Counted from the stretch's first letter, positions 8,051-17,547 are shown. The stretch: DNA of 64,000 bases from Pedobacter caeni (GCF_900129215.1 NZ_FQUQ01000004.1:124001-188000), one strand, 5' to 3'. The notes: generated by a model not told the origin, from the sequence alone. Made by a program: numbers and translations.

Positions 8051-9910
8051 ATGAAGCATTCCGAATCATTAAGCGAAGTAAATCAAAGTGTAGACACCAG
8101 TAAACGAACCGGATGGCGACGTATATTATCTTTCATTGGCCCGGCCTACCTGGTCAGTGTGGGCTATATGGATCCGGGAAACTGGGCAACAGACATTGCA
8201 GGCGGAAGTAAATTCGGTTATCAGCTGATCTGGATTTTACTCATGTCCAACCTCATTGCCTTGTTGTTGCAGTCGCTGAGCGCAAGACTGGGAATTGTAC
8301 GCGGACTCGATCTGGCACAGGCTTCCAGAAATGCTTATCCGAAATGGATCAACATCCCTTTATTTGGACTGGCCCAAACCGCCATCATTGCCTGCGACCT
8401 TGCAGAGATCATCGGAATGGCCATTGGTTTACAACTCTTATTTGACCTTCCGCTGATCTGGGGAATCAGTGTCACCATTTTTGACACCGTTTTACTCCTC
8501 TTCCTCCTCAACAAAGGAATGCGCAAAATGGAAGCTTTCATTGTTTCCATGGTCTTTATCGTGGGCCTCTCCTTTCTGGTAGAGATGTTCATTGTAGAAC
8601 CTTCCTTAAAAGAAATTGTGAAAGGCTTTGAACCTTCTATGTTATCAGGAGATGCCTTATATATTGCCATCGGGATCATCGGGGCAACGGTAATGCCACA
8701 TAACCTATACCTGCATTCTTCCCTGGTTCAGACCAGAAAGTTTGAAAGGGATCAAAAGGGGATTAAAGAGGCTATCAAATTTAATTTTATTGATACTGCT
8801 GTAGCACTGAATCTTGCTTTTTTTGTCAATGCAGCGATCTTGATTCTTGCCGCAGCCGCATTTTATAAAAACGGATTACATGAAGTTGCAGAGATTCAGG
8901 ATGCCCATAAATTGCTTCAGAACATCTTTGGAAATGTAGCGCCTGCCCTCTTTGCCATTGCCTTAATTGCCGCCGGACAAAGCTCTACCGTTACCGGAAC
9001 ACTTGCCGGACAGATCGTGATGGAAGGTCATTTAAATTTGAGGATCCAACCTTGGTTGCGTCGTCTGATCACCCGTTTGCTGGCCATTATCCCTGCATTC
9101 TTTACCATTCTATATTTTGGCGACAGTGCCCTTGGAGGACTCCTGATCCTGAGCCAGGTGGTACTCAGTTTACAATTAGGTTTTGCCGTGATCCCATTGA
9201 TCCATTTTACCTCGGATAAAAAAACCATGAAAGGTTTTGCCATCAAACCATGGGTAAAAGTATTGGCATGGATCAGTTCCCTGATGATCGTTGCCTTAAA
9301 CGTAAAACTGGTGATAGAAGAGATTGCAACATGGTCCAGTTCCGGAGGTTGGTATCTATACGTAATTGTCATTCCGGCAGCCATTCTGATCGGCTTATTG
9401 CTACTTTATGTATTCGTCTATCCAATGCTCAGCACTAAAAAAGAAGGGCATAACAATGTCCCTCATGGAAATGCCCTGGATATTGGAAGTGTAGAAAAAA
9501 TCAATTACACCCGCATAGGAATCACAGTTGATTTCTCTAAAAACGACCGGAACACCATCCGTCATGCCCTCCTTCAGGGTGGTAAACACGCCGATTACTA
9601 CCTGATCCATGTGGTAGAAACTGCCGCAGCAAGGTATCATGGTAAGTCAGTAATGGATTATGAAACGCAAAGCGATGCTGAGAATCTGGAAAAATACCAA
9701 AACAACCTGAAAGAACTCGGCTATAATGCGACCGCTCATATTGGTTATGGAGGTACAGTAACGGCAATTGTAGAGATCAGCAAGCAAAATAACCTGGAAT
9801 TACTCGTGATGGGTGCTCACGGGCATCAGGGCTTAAAAGACCTTATTTTGGGAACCACCGTTAACTCTGTAAGGCATAAAGTAACTATTCCGGTATTAAT
9901 TGTCCGATAA
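8051..9910 (+). CDS. mntH: NRAMP-type Mn(II)/Fe(II) transporter with a C-terminal universal stress domain
   Basis: This 619-residue inner-membrane proton-coupled metal importer carries the NRAMP metal-site motif DPGNWATDIAGGS (TM1) and MPHNLYLHSSLVQTR (TM6). It also has the signature GQSSTVTGTLAGQIVMEG. About eleven hydrophobic helices end near residue 460. The last 140 or so residues form a UspA-like domain ending in GAHGHQGLKDLILGTTVNS, which fits the ATP-binding form of the fold. Plain MntH is about 410-450 residues, so this is a fusion; such fusions are known in Bacteroidota. It is co-transcribed with the DtxR-family gene and predicted to be Mn-repressed. Confidence 0.95.
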   Translation: MKHSESLSEVNQSVDTSKRTGWRRILSFIGPAYLVSVGYMDPGNWATDIAGGSKFGYQLIWILLMSNLIALLLQSLSARLGIVRGLDLAQASRNAYPKWINIPLFGLAQTAIIACDLAEIIGMAIGLQLLFDLPLIWGISVTIFDTVLLLFLLNKGMRKMEAFIVSMVFIVGLSFLVEMFIVEPSLKEIVKGFEPSMLSGDALYIAIGIIGATVMPHNLYLHSSLVQTRKFERDQKGIKEAIKFNFIDTAVALNLAFFVNAAILILAAAAFYKNGLHEVAEIQDAHKLLQNIFGNVAPALFAIALIAAGQSSTVTGTLAGQIVMEGHLNLRIQPWLRRLITRLLAIIPAFFTILYFGDSALGGLLILSQVVLSLQLGFAVIPLIHFTSDKKTMKGFAIKPWVKVLAWISSLMIVALNVKLVIEEIATWSSSGGWYLYVIVIPAAILIGLLLLYVFVYPMLSTKKEGHNNVPHGNALDIGSVEKINYTRIGITVDFSKNDRNTIRHALLQGGKHADYYLIHVVETAAARYHGKSVMDYETQSDAENLEKYQNNLKELGYNATAHIGYGGTVTAIVEISKQNNLELLVMGAHGHQGLKDLILGTTVNSVRHKVTIPVLIVR

Positions 9911-9951
9911 AATTCAGAAATCCCTATTTCTTTCGGATATTAGCGCTATTC

Positions 9952-9984
9952 TTATCAAACCTGAACTCAATTCAGGTTTGATAA
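9952..9984 (+). terminator. Perfect 14-bp hairpin between mntH and smpB
   Basis: TTATCAAACCTGAA (9952-9965) pairs with its exact complement (9971-9984) around CTCAA. No T run follows, so it may be a weak terminator for mntH or a structure in the smpB leader. Confidence 0.5.
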
Positions 9985-10040
9985 TTGCTTTGAACCCATC
10001 AGCAGATGAATTGATCAAGGCCGAAACAACAACATTACAG

Positions 10041-10490
10041 ATGAAGAACGATATCCAGATTAAAAATAAAAGAGCCTACTTTGATTACCATATTGTTGAG
10101 GAATTTAATGCCGGACTAGCCCTGTTGGGTACGGAGATTAAAGCGATCAGACAAGGTAAAGCCAATATGTCCGATGCCTTTTGCATGTTCATAGGTGAGG
10201 TCCTTTACGTAAGAAACTTACACATTTCCGAATATAGCCACAGCTCTTTTCACCATCACGACATTAAGCGCGACCGGATTTTGCTGCTCCATAAAAAGGA
10301 ACTGAAGAAACTGAAAGCAAAAAGTGAAGAAAAGGGATATACGATTGTTCCTTTAAGGATCTATACGAACGAAAGAGGCTTTGCGAAAATCCAGATTGCT
10401 TTGGCACAGGGTAAGAAAGAATTCGACAAAAGAGACAGCATCAAAGACAGGGAATCCAAAAGAGAAATGGATCGGGCAATGAAGTTTTAA
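10041..10490 (+). CDS. smpB: SsrA (tmRNA)-binding protein
   Basis: This 149-residue SmpB binds tmRNA and delivers it to stalled ribosomes for trans-translation. Family landmarks are NKRAYFDYHIVEEFNAGLAL near the start, GTEIKAIRQGKANMSDAF, LHISEYSHSSFHHHD, and the basic tail ending KRDSIKDRESKREMDRAMKF. The frame is open back to 9900 but that overlaps the end of mntH; MKNDIQIKNKRAYF at 10041 is the family-typical start. The gene converges on pcm with a gap of one base. The tmRNA gene itself is not in this window. Confidence 0.97.
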   Translation: MKNDIQIKNKRAYFDYHIVEEFNAGLALLGTEIKAIRQGKANMSDAFCMFIGEVLYVRNLHISEYSHSSFHHHDIKRDRILLLHKKELKKLKAKSEEKGYTIVPLRIYTNERGFAKIQIALAQGKKEFDKRDSIKDRESKREMDRAMKF

Positions 10491-10491
10491 C

Positions 10492-11148
10492 TTACCAGGC
10501 CTGATCCCCTACTAAAGGCACAAAACGAAAAGTGTCGAGTTCTATCCGCTCATAATCCGTTTCGCTAACCCGGATCACAGTGACCATCTTCTGCGAATGT
10601 TCATCTCCGACAGGGATCACCAGAATACCTCCTACTTTCAGTTGCTTGAGCAGGATTTCAGGAACAAAAGGTGCACCTGCAGTAACGATGATTTTATCGT
10701 AAGGCGCATACTCAGCAATACCTTTAGAACCATCCCCAAAGAAAAAATTGGCATTGTATCCCATTCCCGGTAACACCCGGATGGTATGCCTGTAGATACT
10801 TTCCTGGCGTTCTATTGTATATACATTAGCACCCAGTTCCATTAAAATGCAGGTTTGATAGCCCGATCCGGTACCGATCTCCAATACTTTATCTCCCTTT
10901 TTAATGTGGAGCAGTTCACTTTGGTAAGCAACAGTATAAGGCTGAGAAATCGTTTGGCCATCTCCTATCGGGAAAGCAATATCCTTATAAGCCTGGTTCC
11001 AGAAGGTTTCATCGAAGAAAAAATGACGCGGCACTTTTCCGATTGCATTCAGCACATCTTTATCGGTGATGCCCCTGCCTTCAAGATGAGCAACTAATTT
11101 TTTTCTCGCTCCCCGCTCTCTGTAATTGTCTACAAACTTATATGCCAT
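10492..11148 (-). CDS. pcm: Protein-L-isoaspartate O-methyltransferase
   Basis: This 218-residue SAM-dependent enzyme methylates isoaspartyl residues to start repair of aged proteins. SAM motif I is VLEIGTGSGYQTCIL (about residues 90-104). The upstream DGQTISQPYTVAYQSELL segment is the PCMT substrate-side signature. The post-I acidic residue lies in NVYTIERQESIY, and later motifs are around KIIVTAGAPFVPE. Length matches the family. It lies downstream of priA on the same strand but 86 bp from it. Confidence 0.95.
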   Translation of the reverse strand: MAYKFVDNYRERGARKKLVAHLEGRGITDKDVLNAIGKVPRHFFFDETFWNQAYKDIAFPIGDGQTISQPYTVAYQSELLHIKKGDKVLEIGTGSGYQTCILMELGANVYTIERQESIYRHTIRVLPGMGYNANFFFGDGSKGIAEYAPYDKIIVTAGAPFVPEILLKQLKVGGILVIPVGDEHSQKMVTVIRVSETDYERIELDTFRFVPLVGDQAW

Positions 11149-11234
11149 TTATTCAAAAATAGGTTTTTGAAATCTAATCCTCTCATATAATTGAAGGCAA
11201 AATTCTAATCCTCACAGTATCAATCGCTATAAAA

Positions 11235-13715
11235 CTAGTAGGGATCAACATCCACCTGAACAATTGCACTCCTGTAATCTTTTTGCGATTGGAAATGCAA
11301 AATCACCTCTTTCAGCACAGATTTAACTTTTGTAATTGCGGTGTTTTTATCACTTTTAATGATGATCTGTTTGATGTAATAATTCCTGATCCGGCCCACC
11401 ATCGGCTGCTCCGGTCCAAGAACACGGTTCCCAAGCTGAGTCCTTAAAGCTGTTGCAAATTGCTGTGCAGCCACATTCAACACGTTCATGTCCTTATGCT
11501 TAATGTTTACGAAGATCAACCGGGTAAAAGGCGGGTAATGAAACTCCCTTCTTTCCCTGATTTCATCCGTATACATGTCCTGGTATTTGTTCTCAATCAC
11601 CTGTCCGATGATGCGGTGTTTATCATCATAAGCCTGAATGATCACCTTCCCTTGTTTATCCCTTCTTCCGGCCCTTCCGGCAACCTGTGCCAGCAACTGA
11701 TAACTTCTTTCAAAGGCCCTGAAATCAGGATAATTCAAAAGGGTATCCGCATTGATCACCCCAATCAGGGTCACATTGTCAAAATCCAGTCCTTTAGCCA
11801 CCATTTGCGTTCCAATCAGGATATCTGTTTTTTTCTCCTGAAAATCGGAAATGATCTGTTGTAATCCATTCCTTGTTCTCGTGCTGTCTACATCTAAACG
11901 GGCAATCTTCGCATCGGGAAAGATCAGGCTCAGCTCTTCTTCTACGCGTTCTGTTCCGAAACCTTTCTGCTCAATATGTACCGAACCACAGGCCGGACAA
12001 ACATTGATGCTGCTCTGGTGATAACCACAATAATGACAATGCAGCTTTCCACTCGTTTTATGATAAGTCAGACTCACATCACAGTTTACACATTTAGGCG
12101 CATAACCGCAGGTCGCACAAATCAGAATCGTTGCATATCCTCTTCTGTTTTGGAACAGGATCACCTGCTCTTTAAGTTGCAGGGTGGCCTCTATCTCATC
12201 TACCAGCTTATTGGAAAAATAAGAAACCATCTTTTTCTTTTTGGTTTCTTCCGCAATGCTGATGACTTCCTGAACGGGTAGTTCTACCCCTCCAAATCGC
12301 TCGCTCATCGTCACCAGTCCGTATTTCTGGTGCAAGGCATTGAAATAGCTTTCAATGGAAGGTGTGGCAGAACCCAATACAATTTTTGCTTTATGCAGCC
12401 AGGCCAGGTATACCGCCGCATCCCTTGCCTGATAACGTGGGGCAGGTTCCTGCTGCTTATAGGAAGATTCATGTTCTTCATCAACCACGATCAGCTTTAA
12501 ATCCTGAAAAGGTAAAAACACGGCCGATCGGGCTCCCAAAACGATTCTGTATTTACCATTTAATACTTTGTTCCAGATCTCTACACGTTCATTGTTATTG
12601 AACTTGGAATGATATACCCCGATCGCATCTCCAAAATAACGTTGTATACGTTCTACAATCTGTGTCGTCAGCGCGATCTCCGGCAACAGGAAAAGAACTT
12701 GTCCTCCTTTTTCAATTGCCTTCTCAATCAGCTTAATATAAACCTGTGTTTTACCTGAGGCCGTCACCCCATGCAGTAAAACCACATCTTTCTGTTCAAA
12801 TTCGGTTTCAATTTGTGTCAGCGCCTCTTGCTGGCTCCCGCTCAATTCAAAGTTCAGCACGAAATCATCGTCCTGTTCTTTCAACCTGCTCACCGGCTTC
12901 TTCTCTATCACAAAAATCTCTTTATTCAGAAGCGTTTTAAGCGTACTCTGGCCACAACCGCTCTCTTCGATAAGCTGATGTTTAGGAATCACACTTTGTT
13001 GCTTGGAAAGCTTTAAAAACGCAAGCAAAACATTCATTTGTTTAGGTACACCTTCCAGCAAAGAAAACAACTGTTTCAGGTTTTCTTCTTCATGATAAAA
13101 AGGATGCAGGCTGACAAATGATTTGAGCAGCGGTTTATATTTCTCTACCACCTCCTCAGCGATATAAACCATTTCCTTATCGAGTAAGGTATTGATGATC
13201 GGATATACCGTTTTCTGACCTAAAAGTGCCGAAACCTGATCGATCGTCAGGCGGTTATGAATTTTTAAAGCATTGATCAGCACTTCCTGTTTGGCAGTCA
13301 GCACCTCTCCATCCTGCGGAAATTCTTCCTTCAGCACAATGATCGTTTCACTCGCCAGTTTTAAGCCGGCCGGCAATGCAGCAGACATCACTTCGCCTTC
13401 ATTGCAAAGGTAATACCCCGTCATCCAATCCCAGAATTCCAGTTGGGAAGTCGTGATCACCGGATGTTCGTCCACTACATCAATAATATATTTTGCCTGG
13501 TATACTTCAGGGGCATTGTGACTGATGCTCTTGATTAATGCTGTATAAATCTTATTTTTTCCGAATTGCACCACCACACGTTTTCCTATAGCAACCTGAG
13601 CATTCAGGTCGAAGGGAACCCTGTAAATATAATTTTTGGCCAGAGATAAGGGCAGGATCACCTCTATAAACAGGGTTTCCCTTTCTTCGAATTCCAATTG
13701 GTCAGCATCCATCAT
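11235..13715 (-). CDS. priA: Primosomal protein N' (replication restart helicase PriA)
   Basis: This 826-residue superfamily 2 3'-to-5' DNA helicase reloads the replisome at stalled forks. An N-terminal DNA-binding domain is followed by Walker A GVTASGKTQVY (about residues 316-326). The DEEH box is VVDEEHESSYKQ (about 410). A zinc-binding insertion follows, with cysteines in ICATCGYAPKCVNCD and CHYCGYHQSSINVCPACG (about 530-585). The C-terminal helicase lobe ends with LAQVAGRAGRRDKQG. Length is longer than E. coli PriA (732) but usual for Bacteroidota. Its start overlaps the stop of the DUF423 gene (TAATG), implying translational coupling. Confidence 0.97.
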   Translation of the reverse strand: MMDADQLEFEERETLFIEVILPLSLAKNYIYRVPFDLNAQVAIGKRVVVQFGKNKIYTALIKSISHNAPEVYQAKYIIDVVDEHPVITTSQLEFWDWMTGYYLCNEGEVMSAALPAGLKLASETIIVLKEEFPQDGEVLTAKQEVLINALKIHNRLTIDQVSALLGQKTVYPIINTLLDKEMVYIAEEVVEKYKPLLKSFVSLHPFYHEEENLKQLFSLLEGVPKQMNVLLAFLKLSKQQSVIPKHQLIEESGCGQSTLKTLLNKEIFVIEKKPVSRLKEQDDDFVLNFELSGSQQEALTQIETEFEQKDVVLLHGVTASGKTQVYIKLIEKAIEKGGQVLFLLPEIALTTQIVERIQRYFGDAIGVYHSKFNNNERVEIWNKVLNGKYRIVLGARSAVFLPFQDLKLIVVDEEHESSYKQQEPAPRYQARDAAVYLAWLHKAKIVLGSATPSIESYFNALHQKYGLVTMSERFGGVELPVQEVISIAEETKKKKMVSYFSNKLVDEIEATLQLKEQVILFQNRRGYATILICATCGYAPKCVNCDVSLTYHKTSGKLHCHYCGYHQSSINVCPACGSVHIEQKGFGTERVEEELSLIFPDAKIARLDVDSTRTRNGLQQIISDFQEKKTDILIGTQMVAKGLDFDNVTLIGVINADTLLNYPDFRAFERSYQLLAQVAGRAGRRDKQGKVIIQAYDDKHRIIGQVIENKYQDMYTDEIRERREFHYPPFTRLIFVNIKHKDMNVLNVAAQQFATALRTQLGNRVLGPEQPMVGRIRNYYIKQIIIKSDKNTAITKVKSVLKEVILHFQSQKDYRSAIVQVDVDPY

Positions 13716-14104
13716 TATTTATTTTTTGAAGCGGCCATAAATAAACTCAACCAGCCCAGGATAAATAACAATCCACCTATAGGGGTTACAGGACCAATAA
13801 AACGACCAAAAGCAATCTGGGTAATCTCTCTGGTTGCCAGCAGGTAAAGTGATCCTGAAAACAGGATAATTCCAAAGCTGAAGAACCAGTAGGCCATTTT
13901 AATCAGCTTAGGCTGATTCAGGCTAAGCTGTGAAAGGAACAATAAAGCGAAAGTATGATAAAACTGGTATTCCACTCCCTTGCTCCAGATCTCCAAAGCG
14001 TCCGGGCTGACCTGACTCTTTAAACCATGGGCGCCAAAGGCTCCCAATACTACAGCGGTTAATCCAAATAAAGATGCGGTTAAAATAATACGTCTGTTCA
14101 TCAT
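13715..14104 (-). CDS. DUF423-family small membrane protein
   Basis: This 129-residue protein has four hydrophobic helices and the DUF423 hallmarks. These are an N-terminal GAFGAHGLKSQVSPDALEIW segment, then VEYQFYHTFALLFL, and PVTPIGGLLFILGWLSL near the C-terminus. The E. coli homologue is YgdD. The biochemical function of the family is not established. The stop codon overlaps the priA start by one base, so the two are very likely co-transcribed. Confidence 0.9.
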   Translation of the reverse strand: MMNRRIILTASLFGLTAVVLGAFGAHGLKSQVSPDALEIWSKGVEYQFYHTFALLFLSQLSLNQPKLIKMAYWFFSFGIILFSGSLYLLATREITQIAFGRFIGPVTPIGGLLFILGWLSLFMAASKNK

Positions 14105-14177
14105 AAAATCGGCTTTTTTAATCCTCCAAAATTAAGAAACTTGGTTGCATTTTCTTAGTAATACCAACTTATTAAAT

Positions 14178-14185
14178 TAAATTTG
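14178..14185 (+). promoter_or_regulatory. Candidate promoter -7 box
   Basis: TAAATTTG matches TAnnTTTG and lies 11 bp before ATG 14197. The implied leader is very short. No good -33 box was found. Confidence 0.45.
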
Positions 14186-14196
14186 TAGTAACGACA

Positions 14197-15762
14197 ATGA
14201 AAAAGATCCTCTTTAGCATAATTATTCTCCTGACGGCCATTGTTACCATGGCTTACTTATATTTTTCAAAACTAAACACCGCACATGCCAGTTCAGACCT
14301 CAGTCTTTATGCAGCGGTCAGTAAGTCTGGATTTGTATTTTCTTTTGAGAATGACAAAAGCATTCTTGACATCTTCAAAGGACAGGACAGTTTTGAGGAA
14401 ATCATCGGAGCAGACAAGGCAAAGGAAATGCAATCTTTAAAAACCTTCCTGCTCTCTTCTCCAGGAATTAACAAACTATTCCATAAGCAAACGATCTACC
14501 TGAGTTTCATTCCGGAGGCAAAAGAGATCAACTATTTGCTCAGCACGCAAAGCGAAACAAAAATTAACAACCACCAGTTGTTTCAGGTCTTAAAATCCAG
14601 AAATATCCTGTTGGATAAAGACAATGCCAGCAACACCACCAAAATCACGCTTCCCGATAGTACCGTATTTTATCTGGGCGTAAAAGATCAGTTGGTCCTG
14701 CTTTCCAATACCCTGAAACCAGTCAAAGAACTGTTATCGAAAACATTTGATAAAAAAGACGATAAGTTTGTGGCCTATATTAAGTCGGGCAGTAAACTCT
14801 CTAAAAATAGCCTTGCCCAACTGTACCTGGATTTCAACAGAATTCCTACAGTCCTGAAAACAATTATGCCGGGAAAATTAACAGGAGAACTGGCAGTCCT
14901 TAATCATCAGAATGCCTTCGCCCTGCTCAGCTATAATTTCAGTAAGGAAAGGGTTTTATTTACAGGAACGACGCATACAAATGACCCTCATAGTTATTAC
15001 CAATTATTTTCTGAGACTCCTCCGCAAAAGATCACCATCAATACGATCCTTCCTGAGCAAACAGCCAACTATAACCTCTATGCAGTAGACAATTATGCCA
15101 ACTGGAGAAAAAAACTGGACCAATGGTTTACCTATCATAAAGAAGATAAGAAAAGAGCGAAGCTGATTGAAGACATCAACCAGAAATACCATTTAAATCT
15201 GGAAGCGCTTTTCCCTAAATATTTCAGGAATCAGTTCCTGAATTTTCAATTGAGCAATACCGAAAAATTGGGAGCTATCAACCTGACAAACGGAGATAAA
15301 CTCAATCAGCTGCTCCTTGATTTGTCTGAGAACTATTCTGATGACATCAAACAGTTTAAAGAAGCGGATATTTTGTATGCCTATTTTGGAATGCCTTTTA
15401 AAGATTATAAAAAACCTTACTACCTGATCATCGATAATTACCTTGTTTTTTCTAATCATGCAGGTCCTTTACAGGGCTTTTTAAACGACTACAGGAATAA
15501 TAAGCTACTGATCAACACCCATAGTTATACGAATGTCAACAACCAGCTGCCAAATAATTCAAACATCAATTTCTATGTAGATCATCAAAATTCTACTGAG
15601 CTGCTGAACAAAAACATTTACCTTCCTTACCTGAAACACCTCCAATCTGAAAAGGGATTAAAGCAATACGAAGCCTTTGTATATCAGCTAAGTGGAGATA
15701 ACGGAACCTTTCAAAGTAACATTCTATTAAGCAAACCATTGGTTATTGAAAAAGATTTTTAA
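14197..15762 (+). CDS. Membrane-anchored or secreted protein of unknown function
   Basis: This 521-residue protein has an N-terminal hydrophobic helix (residues 2-23) that acts as a signal anchor or signal peptide. The rest is a long soluble region with alternating hydrophobic strands and no recognisable catalytic motif. The frame is fully open with ordinary codon use for the window. It lies 56 bp upstream of the DUF5723-like gene on the same strand, and both look like envelope proteins. I do not recognise the family. Confidence 0.7.
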   Translation: MKKILFSIIILLTAIVTMAYLYFSKLNTAHASSDLSLYAAVSKSGFVFSFENDKSILDIFKGQDSFEEIIGADKAKEMQSLKTFLLSSPGINKLFHKQTIYLSFIPEAKEINYLLSTQSETKINNHQLFQVLKSRNILLDKDNASNTTKITLPDSTVFYLGVKDQLVLLSNTLKPVKELLSKTFDKKDDKFVAYIKSGSKLSKNSLAQLYLDFNRIPTVLKTIMPGKLTGELAVLNHQNAFALLSYNFSKERVLFTGTTHTNDPHSYYQLFSETPPQKITINTILPEQTANYNLYAVDNYANWRKKLDQWFTYHKEDKKRAKLIEDINQKYHLNLEALFPKYFRNQFLNFQLSNTEKLGAINLTNGDKLNQLLLDLSENYSDDIKQFKEADILYAYFGMPFKDYKKPYYLIIDNYLVFSNHAGPLQGFLNDYRNNKLLINTHSYTNVNNQLPNNSNINFYVDHQNSTELLNKNIYLPYLKHLQSEKGLKQYEAFVYQLSGDNGTFQSNILLSKPLVIEKDF

Positions 15763-15818
15763 TTTTTTCACCATAAATCATTTATAATCATCAAGTTTGT
15801 TTAGTAACGTTCGAAAAC

Positions 15819-17216
15819 ATGTATAAAAGGAGACTAATCATCTGCATCTTACTTTCGTCAGTATATTGTTCAAAAGCGCAGCAATATGGCTTGTTTAACA
15901 CAAGAACACTCTTTGATGGCTTTGAAAATCCGGCACAAAAGACCTTTGTACTGGACTCTTCCAGAAAATTCGCTTCTAATTTTTTACTGCCATATTTTGG
16001 GGTAAATGCGGCGAGTAAGGGAAATTCAGACTTTATCAGGAAAGCAATAAATGGGACAACTGATGTCAGTCTTCTCCCTCAAGGCCAGAAAGGAAACAAT
16101 ACCGTTGCTCAGAATGCGAACGTGTACCTATTCAATCTTAAAATATTCAATACTTACAAGTATCAGAAGGAACTGGGCTTCTCCTGGCAGTTGAGAACGG
16201 ATGCTCATGTAAATTACACAAATGAAACGCTGGATCTGTTCAATAATTTCAGACAGCTTCTTAGTAACCTCCCCACAGCCGATGCTTTTGATAACAATGG
16301 TTATGTTCAATCTTATCATCAATTCAGTGTAAGTTACCGGGAGAATTACACAAAAAAGCTTGCTTTTGGTGTCAAATTCAGTATCCTGAGCGGAACCAGT
16401 TATAACAATCTGGACATTTCAGATTCACAACTCAACACAATGGGTAGCAGCATGGATCTGCTCTTCAAAGGAAGCTATCGGGGTACCTTTCTGAAAGGGA
16501 ATGAAATCTCGTACAATACCTTCATGCCTAATTTTAAAAACCTTGGCGCATCAATCAGTCTTGGAACATCCTACAATTCAAAAAGTGGATTTTTTATCAT
16601 GGCCAATCTAAAAGATCTTGGTTTCATCCGATGGAATAGCGAATCTTATACAAAAAAAATCGATACAGCCATCCAAATTTCAGTGGCAGATGGCCAGAAA
16701 AACATAAAAAATCGCATTACTGACGCCATCACACTCAGCCCCGACACCAATAGCTTCTATTCCGCAACCAATGCTAAAGCAGATTTTATGATTTCCAAAA
16801 GCTTTGGCTTCTACACTCCAGGCATCATTGTCTCAAAAAATCTTTTTTACAAAGGTGGTGATGCCGCATTTGTAAATAAATTCAAATACCAAAATTTTTC
16901 CGTTACGGCCATCCCTACTTACAACTTCAATAACCTGTTTTTTATGGGGCTTCAGGGAATGTATCAAACTCCTAATTTTGAGGTATTCCTGGGTTCAGAT
17001 GACCTCTTTAAAACGGTAAGTCAGGCCAAAGGTTATTTTGATAAAGATCAGGCAACTGGAAAAGGCTACAATGGCGCAGCGGTTTACTTCGGGCTGGCGA
17101 TAAAATTTGGCAATTTCGTGGAACACCCACAAAACAGCAGCACCATGCCTGGTGTTGGTGATGAACCTCAAAGCCTTTTCAAACGGGTTTTCAGCATCTT
17201 CTCTAAAAAAAGATAA
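15819..17216 (+). CDS. Secreted outer-membrane-type protein, probably DUF5723
   Basis: A signal peptide (about residues 1-20, cut after SKAQ) precedes 445 residues of aromatic-rich, strand-like sequence typical of an outer-membrane barrel. The N-terminal QQYGLFNTRTLFDGFENPAQ resembles the opening of DUF5723 proteins of Bacteroidota, in which a PorV-like or barrel architecture is assumed. Internal segments such as KLAFGVKFSILSGTSYNNL look like membrane strands. It follows the 14197 gene after 56 bp and probably shares its transcript. The family assignment is by eye. Confidence 0.65.
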   Translation: MYKRRLIICILLSSVYCSKAQQYGLFNTRTLFDGFENPAQKTFVLDSSRKFASNFLLPYFGVNAASKGNSDFIRKAINGTTDVSLLPQGQKGNNTVAQNANVYLFNLKIFNTYKYQKELGFSWQLRTDAHVNYTNETLDLFNNFRQLLSNLPTADAFDNNGYVQSYHQFSVSYRENYTKKLAFGVKFSILSGTSYNNLDISDSQLNTMGSSMDLLFKGSYRGTFLKGNEISYNTFMPNFKNLGASISLGTSYNSKSGFFIMANLKDLGFIRWNSESYTKKIDTAIQISVADGQKNIKNRITDAITLSPDTNSFYSATNAKADFMISKSFGFYTPGIIVSKNLFYKGGDAAFVNKFKYQNFSVTAIPTYNFNNLFFMGLQGMYQTPNFEVFLGSDDLFKTVSQAKGYFDKDQATGKGYNGAAVYFGLAIKFGNFVEHPQNSSTMPGVGDEPQSLFKRVFSIFSKKR

Positions 17217-17322
17217 CAGCTATAATTAAAAACAGGATGCTGACGAAGGAATGTAAACTGATCACAGGAAAATGCGATACAAATCTGTAAGTAATACCTG
17301 AATTCTCCGTACACTCTCCGGG

Positions 17323-17425
17323 GTTGGAAGGTATTTGAAAGGTAATTGGAAGACATCTGAGAGGTAGTTCCATAGTTTTTTAACCTTTCAACTACCTTCC
17401 AATTACCTCTCAGCTACCTCTCAGA
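17323..17425. repeat. Inverted array of degenerate 11-bp repeats
   Basis: Four contiguous 11-mers on the left (17323-17333, 17334-17344, 17345-17355, 17356-17366) read like GTTGGAAGGTA. After a 15-bp spacer, four contiguous 11-mers on the right (17382-17392, 17393-17403, 17404-17414, 17415-17425) read like TACCTTCCAAT. The left units are reverse complements of the right class; 17356-17366 is the exact complement of 17415-17425, and 17340-17352 pairs perfectly with 17396-17408. It fills the 331-bp gap between two convergent genes. I see no gene in the rest of that gap, only a short CGCAT/ATGCG hairpin near 17442-17458. Confidence 0.85.
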
Positions 17426-17547
17426 GAAGAAGTCTATAAAGCGCATCTTATATATGCGATAAGTTTGTCACAGCGTACTTTATTGACTCATCAGAAATGA
17501 AATCTTTTAGAAGAAAAGAAAAACAAGATCAGTTGATCCCGAAAAAA

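Noticed and set aside
9900..10040. Extended start of smpB into the mntH stop region
   Set aside because: The added 47 residues do not look like SmpB and overlap the mntH end and a strong hairpin.
11460..11864. 134-codon frame on the plus strand inside priA
   Set aside because: It lies fully antisense to a well-conserved helicase gene and resembles no known protein; a shadow frame.
17323..17425. CRISPR array
   Set aside because: The units are 11 bp, contiguous and degenerate, and run in two opposite orientations. There are no unique spacers and no cas genes nearby.
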